Source of the DNA: Saussurea involucrata | Taxonomy: Eukaryota; Streptophyta; Magnoliopsida; Asterales; Asteraceae | Reading direction: 5' to 3' | Assembly: GCA_033807775.1 (NCBI GenBank) | Contig: CM066314.1 | Coordinates: 35,823,001 to 35,887,000 of the forward strand | DNA: 64,000 bases | Shown here: positions 10,463 through 19,832 of the stretch, in pieces | Layout: each line of letters starts with the position of its first letter | Numbering within the stretch: the stretch's first letter is position 1 | Notes under the pieces: generated by a model | The model's input: the letters and a program-made list of their open reading frames with translations, nothing else | Told to the model about the DNA's origin: nothing | The model's database searches: none | Made by a program: the position numbers and the translations under genes

Positions 10463-11292
10463 GTTGGGAACTGAAGATATGCTAAGTATGGTTAGTACTG
10501 CCAGAACAACATTACTACTGCCAGATCAAGTTAGTACTGCTAGTTCAATGTTAGTGCTGCCAGAACAAAGATACTACTGCTAGTTCAAAGTTAGTACTGC
10601 TAGTTCAAGGTTAGTACTGCTAGTTCAATGTTAGTGCTGCCAGAACAAAGATACTATTGCTAGTTCAAGGAAGAACATGATTAGTACTGCTAGACAAGTT
10701 ACTACTGCTGGTACATGGTTAATACTGCTGAACAAAGTTAATACTGCTGGTATATTACTACTGCTGGAATATCATTAATGCTACTGATCAAAAGTTAGTA
10801 CTGCTTGAGAAGAATGAAGTTAATACTGCTTGTGATCAGAATTTGGTATGCGATACTTTTGGAGACAAAGAAGGAATTGATCAAGATATGTTTAACGAAT
10901 ATTTAGAAGATCAATCTTATCTTGATAGTTATCTTGTAATTATTTTTGTATAAATAGACTTCAATAGATAGCTATTAGCATACAGATGAAATACATAGAT
11001 AGACGAGTTAATATACATGAGATACGTGTGAAAAAGAATTCGATATCGTTTTCAGAGAGAATTAACCTCAAGGTTTTAGAACCCTATTTCTAGAGAAGTA
11101 GAAGTCGTCTTGTTGAGCATGTTCAACAAGATTGAGGTTTGGTTGTAATCTTGTGAGTCGATTTAGTGAATACACAAAGTGGTGAATTTTCTGTTACATT
11201 GTTCTTGATTGTGAGAATTAAAGTTCTTTTCCGCAGATTCTTTAATTCTGAATTCTAAGTATTAATTATCTTGTTAAGATTCGATCCTGACA
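10463..11292 (+). repeat. RE-B 3' LTR (830 bp)
   Basis: Direct repeat partner of 4442-5291. It has the same motif-rich U3, TATA box at about 10949, CA end at 11292, and TCATG immediately after. Confidence 0.95.
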
Positions 11293-11584
11293 TCATGGTT
11301 TCAGGAGGAGTTTTAGAACAGATCATATGCACAAATTTAGGGGGAGTGTGCATAACTGCCAGATCATGTAAGTGTAGATACATTGTGACTGTTGCTTCCG
11401 AGAAGCCAAGGTAAGTGTTCTGACTTGTTTTAAACACTAACTCTTAAATGATGAAAAAAAATTCAAATCTATGCATCATTTAAGGGAGAGTGAAAACTAT
11501 GTTTAAAACCTTGAGTGCTGATACAATTGGAAGTTGGACATCTTCCAATGTGATAAAATCTTTTAAAATTTTATCTGAAAAATG

Positions 11585-11860
11585 TCCAAGTGTTACTGAT
11601 ATCGCAACTCTCTACTTGCGATAAACTGATGAACATTAGTTTATCGCAACCCTCAGTTGCGATTAAAAATAAGTGTTGTTTTATCGCAACACATTGGTTG
11701 CGATAAGAATTATCCTTTCAACCTTGCATTGCGATAAAAGACAAATGAACAGTAACTTATCGCAACCCTCAGTTGCGATAAGGTCGAATATGTTGTCGCA
11801 ACCAGTTCATTGCGATAACATCTGAGTTTATCGCAACCTTGTACTTGTGATAAGCTGACA
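11585..11860 (+). repeat. Hairpin motif cluster TTATCGCAAC...GTTGCGATAA (RE-A)
   Basis: At least six units in which TTATCGCAAC is followed after 4-7 bases by its reverse complement. The clearest are 11681-11706 (ten-base stem, loop ACATTG) and about 11758-11781 (loop about five bases). Further single and paired units follow at 12329-12430. Confidence 0.85.
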
Positions 11861-11918
11861 CTGTGGGGTCAAACCTTTGGACCAATGATCTTATGCCACT
11901 TGCACTTTATCTCAAGCC

Positions 11919-11930
11919 TTTAAATAGAGG
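11919..11930 (+). promoter_or_regulatory. Putative TATA box for the RE-A accessory ORF transcript
   Basis: TTTAAATAGAGG, followed by a CT-rich leader (CTCTCTCTCTC near 11980-11990). It lies downstream of the hairpin cluster, the same relative order as array, TATA box and leader in RE-B. With RE-C removed it is roughly 0.7 kb from the ATG at 19833, so the leader would be long or contain an intron. Confidence 0.4.
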
Positions 11931-12436
11931 ACTTTGAATTTTTTATCTCAACTTTCAAAACCCTCAAACTTCTCTCAACTCTCTCTCTCGAACTGCTGCT
12001 TGGGGCTTTTGATTTTCAAAGTGTTTTTCGCGATTCAAATCAACTTCATTCCATTCAGATCACTTTGAGGTACATTCGTTTTAAATTTCAATCGATTTCA
12101 TCCGTGAATCCATACTTAAACTGTTGATTTTACGTGTTTAGAACTGAAACCCTTTACTGTTTGTTCACATTCTTGCATAAATCGATGTGTTTAGGGTTTG
12201 TTAGATGCTAATAATGTTAGGGTTTAACTTCTGTGTTAGTTGCAAGCATGTTAGTGTAGATTTAAACCTGTTAAGTGCGAAAATGTTAAATCTAGGCCTA
12301 ATGACTTAGAAAATAGTTTAAGTTCGTGCTTATCGCAACTTAGTTGTTCATCGTATTCAAACTTATCGCAACCCTAACTGTTCTTCATATTCAAACTTAT
12401 CGCAATTTCTTAACATTCATCCTTATCGCAGCCTAT

Positions 12437-13720
12437 TGATAGGCGGGTTTACACCCCCTAAATCTAACCGCAAGTGTACGGGTCGAAATCAAGTAATAGT
12501 ACAAAAGTACGAGTATCGAACACAGGGAACTAGGAACTAAGTATCACAATAACTATAAACTCTATTAACTGAACGGTTGCTATTTTGAGTGGTTGGTTGA
12601 AAATCAATTAAAAACTAAATGGAACTAATATAAGACTAGAATAAAACTCGAATCGATTAACGGAAGGTTTTGGAAAAACTTTGATAGCGAAAAGGTTGAG
12701 GGTTGGACTTCCTATGGCTATATTACTGATGAACGAATACCCGAACAATAACTATTACCGATTATCTCTATGAACCCTAGTTTGTAAAAGTCATTGTTAT
12801 TCTTTCTCAAGCAAAACAGATTTTATTTCAAAACTGTAGGTTTTATCTCTCGATCTAAACCTAGGGTTTAAAAAAACATTAGGTCAAACTATTCTGAACA
12901 GAAAGTAGTTCGGCTATCTCTACCCGAACCTCCTTTCCGGCACTTGATTACTTGATCTAGCCTTTAATTAATTTTCTCAAACTTAATCAAAAACCATAAA
13001 AGTCAATTGGAGGTGATCAAGCTATAATTGATAATTAAAACTGAAGTCAAATGCTTCATAGATTAAAACAGGTAAAAACATTCGTTCGTTTACACGTCAT
13101 CCATCGTAAAATCCATAGTTGTTCCAACCCCCAACATCTAAAGATTAGTTCATGTTGGGGTGGATAAAAACACTAGAAAAAGGGTAGAAAGTGGTGTGTG
13201 AAATCATAATGAATGTAAACGTGACAAATGTATGATGAATCCCTTCTCACTCGGCTCTAATCCACTTCGCGTTGTGAACTCTCTTCAATCAATGCTCTAT
13301 CGTGGCTCCAAAATGCGTGAAAGTGCTCTGAAAATCGCCCCTCCGCTGCCTACCGTCGCACGTGTCGAGATGATGACCTAAATCCGGAAAAACGCCAAAG
13401 TATAGAAACAAACATAGAGTTACGCGGTTTATCCCGCGGCTTGCAAGCCGCGGGGAAAGCCGCGCGTGTTTCTGATGCCTTCGGGTCAGGTTTGGTTCGC
13501 GGATCTGGGTACGGTTCTAGGGCTTGGATCTCGGACTTTCGTTGGGTTTCGATATGGACTCTCTTTTGGCTCTTTTTCGCTCCTTTTCTCGATGACTATC
13601 TTCTCTCGGATAACCTGTACATCTCACTAGATAGACCGTAAAATCTTGCCTTTTTGCTTAAATACAAGCCAATCTCATTGGTTTATGGACTGAAAATAAC
13701 GCCAAAAAGTGGCGTTATCA
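12437..13720 (-). repeat. RE-C 3' LTR (left copy)
   Basis: Direct repeat of 18336-19620. The ends are TGATA and TATCA, forming a short inverted repeat. It includes a perfect 22-bp palindrome CCCGCGGCTTGCAAGCCGCG+GG at 13433-13454. A 66-codon ORF in it is a by-product, not a gene. Confidence 0.95.
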
Positions 13721-15858
13721 ACAACCCCAAACCGAGCGTTGCTTGTCCTCAAGCGAATTAGCGATAAAAATAGAAATAAAGCATATATCCATGAAATAAT
13801 AACCACACAGCTCTCAATCGGTACCACATTATGCACTGGTGATTTCCCATACTCGCGAATGCTTATCTCATCCTAGCCTCATTCTTATTATGTTTGATCT
13901 ATGGCCTTCCATTGTGAGTTGAACTCATGACTGCTCCGATTACATTAAGGTTGTACTAGGTCCAAACATACTAGGGAAAACATTTCGCCTCGACCCTACC
14001 TCACGGGATACTCTAATTTCACTCGAACCTAGGTTTTCGCACATGTTGTCATGTATAAGGAAGTTATGTACAAGAATACTCGAAAATTACATGACAAATC
14101 TAATGAAAGCCGCACAAATGTCCAAAAAGTTGATCTCAGAAGGGAATCAAGTAGCAAGACAGGGAATATTGGTAAAGGTAGTTGTATACTCTAATCACGT
14201 TTTCCAGAAGATCATCCAGGTCTTTACAATGGTTGTAACGGGGCTAAGGTTATGGCTAAGAAACGAAGGGTAAAAGGATCAACAATCCTCGGTGTGTCAA
14301 TCATGAGCAGTTTTGAACTTTCTTGCTTCACATTCTATCATTTGGCCCTCTTTGTCACTACCGGAGTCGCTTTGACTCTCTTATTTAACTGTTGTAACTA
14401 CTATCTAGCTAACTGTAATTTATTTTTTAAAATTTTTTTTGTGACTTCATTGGTCCTCTTTATTTGATTGGGGCTGCATTGGCCCTCTTTTCTATCTCTT
14501 AGGTTAAAATGACTCAACTTATTTTTCATGACTGGCCTGTACTATTTCTTTTCTGCTCTATCCTTCGCTGTTCATTACCGCTTCTAATTGACACACTTTC
14601 GGATAAAGGTTGGTTAAGGCTTTTGGCTAGGGTTTCATGGTGGGTTTAGAGACGAACAAGGTGAGTGTTTGGCTGCAAAAATGGGTTATGGATACACACA
14701 TAATGGGTCAAAAGGTACGTTAGACAAAAACGGGTTAAAGTTTCACACAATGCCTGGAATCATCTCTTAAGGTCCACACGATATGGTCTACTATACCCTT
14801 ACCCAATATCCCGATGGTCGTCTTTGCTACTCAATGCAATATTATAGCGAGATCATTCTATAATCACGACAAGGAATTTGAAAAAGTGTATACGAATTAA
14901 GTGTTTGAATCCCTCGGAGTGAAAGGCGTCTTTTAGGCTCAAATCTCGCTATTGGGTGGTCTCCACTAATGTCCCTAGTCATGTCCTTTCCCGGTCCTTC
15001 CCTAATGGTCACGTTACTATCACAAGATTCTTCCCACAATGGTTGGTCTCAATCATTCAAAACAAAAATTTCAACTAAAACGATCTAAGCATTCAGAAGT
15101 GTGGGAAATCTATGTGCATAACGTGGGCCCGGTTGGGCAACCCTAAACCTTACCCACACATTGTCCCCAATGTGCAGGTGTCGGCGTAGGCAATACAAAA
15201 TTAGACAAGTATCGTTGTGTGGTTATTACAGTCATCAGACAGGACATTCAAAGCATTAATACAAAACATCAAAGAGCTAGCCCAAAGATTTTAAAATATG
15301 GCCACCCCAAACCTAGGCCGTGGCCTAGGTTTGTCAAATAACGCCAACCCCAAACCTCGGTAAAACCGAGGTTTGCACAGGATTAAAAGTGAGTGTGTAG
15401 ATGTTCAAAAAGTGAGGCACCCCAAACCTAAGTGAAACTTAGGTTTATTGCATCTCGTTTAACTCAATACGGAGATAAAGCATCATACACCACTCGTTAC
15501 CACACAAAGTTAGAACATGCCTGTTTGCCCGGACGGAGTAGATTCTCTTGTAAGATTTTAGCGACCAGTTGAGAGACATCGGAGAAGATGGAGAGAGGGA
15601 GCAGAAGCAAAATAAATCACAGCAAAAAGCGAAAGAAAGCAAAGAGAACGAAAAACTTCAAAAACGACTCAGAGACTCCCACGGTTTGGCACGCGGCTAG
15701 TGAACCGCGGCCAAAACCGCGTAAGTCTCTGTTCCATAGATATTATTATTTTTTGTAAATAAAATCACTCAAAAACCTAAATTAGAAAGGGATCAAACCT
15801 CGGTGGGTTGCCTCCCACCCAGCGCCGTAGTTAAAGTCGTGGCACGACTATGTGGCTC
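13721..15858 (-). other. RE-C non-coding 3' region with PPT and three conserved hairpins
   Basis: No ORF with family features. On the minus strand the PPT (GGTTTGGGGTTGT) adjoins the left LTR. Three hairpins lie at about 15309-15332, 15352-15374 and 15423-15446. A pairing motif GGTGGG/CCCACC lies near 15803-15822. The same parts, in the same order, are in RE-E at 44700-46759. Confidence 0.8.
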
Positions 15859-16724
15859 TCAACTTGGCTCGGTATTCGCGGAGTTGAACCGCCCACACTT
15901 GCGATTCTCCGCGGATTCTTCCAAATCTGGCTTTCCTTGACCATCAGACCCCTCTTCACTTCTATCTCTTCCACTCTCGAACATCTTGAATCTTACCTTT
16001 TTGCCGCCAACTCTCAACGTCATCTCGCCTTTTTCCATGTCGATCAATGCTTTGCTCGTGGCTAGGAAGGGTCTTCCCAATATCAACGGGACTTCTTCAT
16101 CTTCATCTATGTCGATCACCATGAAGTCCACCGGAAAGTAGAACTTGTCGACTTTTATGAGCACATCCTCTACCACTCCATACGGGTACATTATTGATCT
16201 ATCAGCGAGTTTCAAGGTTATGTATGTTGGCTTCACTTCACCCAAGCCAAGTTTCCTAAAAACAGATAAAGGAATTAAGTTAATACTGGCTCCTAAATCA
16301 CATAGTACTTTATCAAAATTAAGATTCTCAATTTGAATAGGGATCGAAAAACTCCCTGGATCCTTAAGCTTCGGGGGAAGCTTATTCTGAATGATCGCGC
16401 TGCACTCTTCAGTAAGTGCAACCGTCGCATGCTCCTCAATCTTCCTTTTGTTAGAAAGGATATCTTTCAAAAATCTCACATATGAGGGCATTTGTGCCAA
16501 AGCATCTGCAAAAGGGATGTTAATATGCAATTTCTTAAAACTTCAAGAAATTTAGAAAAATTAAGATCTTCCCTGTGGGCTTTAAGCCTATTTGGATATG
16601 GCACTTTCTGAACTACCGGCTTGACCGGTGGTTGCTTTGGCATGGTTGGCTGCTCTTTCTTTTTCTCTTTACTCTTTGAGTTCTCTTCAATCACAACCTC
16701 TTCATCGGCCTCCAACTCATTCAC
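15859..16724 (-). pseudogene. Athila-type aspartic protease region (RE-C)
   Basis: The minus-strand frame 16530-15859 reads a retropepsin-like domain with V-L-C-D-L-G-A-S-I-N (the D-L-G form of the active site seen in Athila-type Gypsy elements) and the later hydrophobic-G motif I-L-G-R-P-F-L-A-T-S. An overlapping frame (16724-16476) holds the preceding linker, so one frameshift near 16500-16530 separates them. After the protease the frame ends; the T-x-x-W/Y motifs of reverse transcriptase do not follow. Family role: cutting the polyprotein. Confidence 0.8.
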
Positions 16725-16726
16725 TT

Positions 16727-18169
16727 CTATGATCTCGATGTCTTGCCCTTTGGGATTGGTTTCCTTTTATTACGGTTCTCGTATAGGTCCTTGATCAGCT
16801 CCTTGCCACTTCTCAGATAAATGGCATTGCATTCTTCTATTTGTTTCCTTTCAGTCTGACTTGGGAAAGTCCCGGGAGCTCGGGTTTGTAGGGCTTCAGA
16901 AATTTGCCCTACTTGCCTTTCAAGGAGCTTTATGGAGGCGGTATTTTGTTCAGTTGCTGCTTTTACCGTACTCACCGTGCTTGCTAATTCTCCAACCGTG
17001 CTATCCATCTTTGTCATGAATTTCATCATCATGTCCTCTAGCCCCGGTTTCTTCTCTCCGGATGGTCCTTCATCAAATCTCCATTGGTTGTAACCTGGAG
17101 GACGGTAAATATTGTTAGTATTAAACGAATTGGAAAAGTTAGAGTTATTACCTTGTGGTTGTTGACCGGGTTGACTCCATGAAAAGTTCGGGTGTTTAAT
17201 CCACCCCTCATTATACGTGTTCGAGAAAGGGTCGTTCCTCGGCTGGTTATTCCGGTTCTGTAAAAACTAAACTTGTTCGGGTTCATGCGAATTAGGGAAC
17301 GCTTCTGGATTACCTCCCTTCAGGTGGTTTATGATGGCGGCTAGCTGAGCGTTTATCATCTTCATGTCGTCATTCTCTTGAACACTGGCTACCCGTTGGA
17401 TAGAAGATCGTGGAGTGGCATAGCTATGCTCGGCTAAGTTCTCGATCAACTCGACCGCTTCTTCATAAGTCTTATTCATGAGGGCTCCACCCGCTGCAGC
17501 ATTGATGTCATTCTTGAACTGCGGGTGAAGTCCTCTAAACAGTGTTTGAATAATTACCCAGCCGTGTAACCCATGATGTGGGTACTTTTTCAACATATCT
17601 TTATATCGTTCCCATGCCTCGTATAGAGTCTCTTGGTCCTATTGAGCAAAATGAGTAATGTCGGCCATCAGTTGCGCGGTTCTTTCCGGTGGAAAGAATT
17701 TCTGGAGGAACGGGGCTTTCAGGCCTGCCCAAGTGGTGATCTGATCCGATGGTAGGCCCTCTATCCAAATTTCAGCTCTACCCTTTAGGGAAAAACTGAA
17801 CAGCCTTAGCTTGATCGCATTCTCCTCCATCCCATTGATCTTGAACGTATTGCAAATCCGTTCAAATACACGAAGGTGGGCATGGGGATCTTCAGTAGGT
17901 GATCCCCCAAACTGATTCTGTTGTACCATGACAATGGTACTCGACTTAATCTCGAAGTAGTTTGCTGCAGTGGTGGGTGCTTGGACTCCTATGCGTGCGG
18001 CTGCCACGTTCGGGTCGGCAAACGACCGCATAGGGCGTCTATTAGGAGGAGCTTCGTTGCCCATCTTCAGATGTCTTCTAACTTTAGATTCCTTGCATAA
18101 TCGACGGGCGGTTCTTTCGATTTCCGGATCGAGTGGTTCGATTCCTTCCCCTCGGGTTTTCCTTGGCAT
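16727..18169 (-). pseudogene. Athila-type gag (RE-C), four or more disruptions
   Basis: It starts at ATG 18169 (M-P-R-K-T-R), the same start context as in RE-E. Retrotransposon gag domain: A-R-I-G, then D-P-H-A-H-L-R-x-F-E-R-I-C-N-T-F and W-x-x-L-K-A-x-F-L-Q-K-F-F-P. Compared with RE-E the frame is broken by TGG to TAG at about 17637-17639 (RE-E reads A-Q-W-D-Q), by CAG to TAG near 17270, and by frameshifts near 17040 and 16727. No zinc knuckle is seen. This copy cannot make full Gag. Confidence 0.88.
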
Positions 18170-18311
18170 AAACCAATTAGTACCTGAAATGGAACGTAAA
18201 CCAAATTAGCAATCCAAAAACTGAAGGTGATAAAACAAAATAATAAAAGAAAAAAAAATTTGTTCAATGTACTAGCGCTTATAGCTGGTAGTGCTATCAG
18301 TTGCAACTAGT

Positions 18312-18329
18312 TCCCCGGCAACGACGCCA
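18312..18329 (-). other. Primer binding site, tRNA-Asp (RE-C)
   Basis: The minus strand reads TGGCGTCGTTGCCGGGGA, one base from the tRNA-Asp complement found intact in RE-E. It is six bases inside the 5' (right) LTR. Confidence 0.9.
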
Positions 18330-18335
18330 AAAACT

Positions 18336-19620
18336 TGATAGGTGGGTTTACACCCCCCTAAATCTAACCGCAAGTGTACGGGTCGAAATCAAGTAATAGT
18401 ACAAAAGTACGAGTATCGAATACAGGGAACTAGGAACTAAGTATCACAATGACTATAAACTCTATTAACTGAACGGTTGCTATTTTGAGTGGTTGGTTGA
18501 AAATCGTTTAAAAACTAAATGGAACTAAAATAAGACTAGAATAAAACTCGAATCGATTAACGGAAGGTTTTGGAAAAACTTTGATAGCGAAAAGGTTGAG
18601 GGTTGGACTTCCTATGGCTATATTACTGATGAACGAATACCCGAACAATAACTATTACCGATTATCTCTATGAACCCTAGTTTGTAAAAGTCACTGTTAT
18701 TCTTTCTCAAGCAAAACAGATTTTATTTCGAAACTGTAGGTTTTATCTCTCGATCTAAACCTAGGGTTTAAAAACACATTAGGTCAAACTATTCTGAACA
18801 GAAAGTAGTTCGGCTATCTCTACCCGAACCTCCTTTCCGGCACTTGATTACTTGATCTAGCCTTTAATTAATTTTCTCAAACTTAATCAAAAACCATAAA
18901 AGTCAATTGGAGGTGATCAAGCTATAATTGATAATTAAAACTGAATTCAAATGCTTCATAGATTAAATCAGGTAAAAACAATCGTTCGTTTACACGTCAT
19001 CCATCGTAAAATCCATAGTTGTTCCAACCCCCAACATCTAAAGATTAGTTCATGTTGGGGTGGATAAAAACACTAGCAAAAGGGTAGAAAGTGGTGTGTG
19101 AAATCATAATGAATGAAAACGTGACAAATGTATGATGAATCCCTTCTCACTCGGCTCTAATCCACTTCGCGTTGTGAACTCTCTTCAATCAATGCTCTAT
19201 CGTGGCTCCAAAATGCGTGAAAGTGCTCTGAAAATCGCCCATCCGCTGCTTACCGTCGCACGTGTCGAGATGATGACCTAAATCCGGAAAAACGCCAAAG
19301 TATAGAAACGAACAGAGAGTTATGCAGTTTAACCCGCGGCTTGCAAGCCGCGGGGATAGCCGCGCGTGTTTCTGATGCCTTCGGGTCAGGTTTGGTTCGT
19401 GGATCTGGGTACGGGTCTTGGGCTTGGATCTCAGACTTTCGTTGGGCTTCGATATGGACTCTCTTTTGGCTCTTTTTCGCTCCTTTTCTCGATGACTGTC
19501 TTCTCTCGGATAACCTGTACATCTCACTAGATAGACCGTAAAATCTCGCCTTTTTGCTTAAATACAAGCCAATCTCATTGGTTTATGGACTGAAAATAAC
19601 GCCAAAAAGTGGCGTTATCA
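18336..19620 (-). repeat. RE-C 5' LTR (right copy)
   Basis: Direct repeat of 12437-13720, few differences by eye; the palindrome recurs at 19333-19354. CCTAT follows at 19621. Confidence 0.95.
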
Positions 19621-19832
19621 CCTATTAGTTGCGATAAGATCTTATCGCAACCTATGTGTTGCGATAACATTTTCTCGCAACTAGTGTGTTGCGATAACCC
19701 TTCCTCGCAAGTCCTTCATTGCCATAAAATCTCATGTTGCGATAAAATCTCTTGTGTGTTGCGATAGATTCCATACTTAGGTTATTTTTATTGCTTAAAA
19801 AAACCGAGTCCTCCCTCTAAACCCTATATTGC
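19621..19832 (+). repeat. RE-A leader with hairpin motifs, continued
   Basis: Directly after RE-C. It has several TTATCGCAAC/GTTGCGATAA units to about 19770, then a short leader to the ATG at 19833. The first arm of the hairpin that RE-C split is at 12424-12433 and the second is here. Confidence 0.8.

Larger units (their letters stand above)
4442..11292 (+). mobile_element. RE-B: non-autonomous Copia element with accessory ORF, TSD TCATG
   Basis: Two near-identical direct repeats (4442-5291 and 10463-11292) start TGTTGGGAACTG and end CCTGACA. The five bases TCATG stand directly before (4437-4441) and after (11293-11297), a perfect target duplication. The tRNA-iMet primer site lies at 5294-5305 and a PPT at 10451-10462. 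The interior holds gag (5334-6923), a clipped protease (6938-7126), a motif array (7150-7600) and an accessory ORF (7753-10398). No integrase, reverse transcriptase or RNase H is present. RE-B must therefore have been mobilised by enzymes supplied in trans. It sits in the 3' spacer of RE-A. Confidence 0.95.
11298..12436 (+). other. RE-A spacer and leader upstream of its accessory ORF (no gene)
   Basis: Non-coding continuation of RE-A from 4205-4441. It contains two polypurine-like stretches (about 11337-11346 and 11480-11492), the hairpin-motif cluster at 11585-11860, a TATA-like box at 11919-11930 with a CT-rich leader, and more single motifs from 12329. RE-C interrupts it at 12437 and it continues at 19621. 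Confidence 0.5.
12437..19620 (-). mobile_element. RE-C: Athila-like Ty3/Gypsy gag-protease element, TSD CCTAT
   Basis: LTRs at 12437-13720 and 18336-19620, perfect CCTAT duplication at 12432-12436 and 19621-19625. The primer site on the minus strand (18312-18329) matches tRNA-Asp except for one base. Coding order on the minus strand is gag (18169 down to ~16727) and protease (~16724 down to 15859), then about 2.1 kb of non-coding DNA before the PPT (13721-13738). There is no reverse transcriptase, RNase H or integrase. The element is the same family as RE-E. It landed inside a TTATCGCAAC-type hairpin of RE-A. Confidence 0.93.

Noticed and set aside
11337..11350. TTTAGGGGGAG followed by TGTGCATAAC as the PPT and 3' LTR of RE-A
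   Set aside because: A better PPT and LTR start with TATA box follow the accessory ORF at 23811-23822, and no LTR partner for TGTGCATAAC is seen. It may be a vestigial or internal PPT.
13441..19541. ORFs at 13441-13641 and 19341-19541 as a repeated gene
   Set aside because: The same LTR position in RE-C; by-products of a GC-rich LTR stretch.
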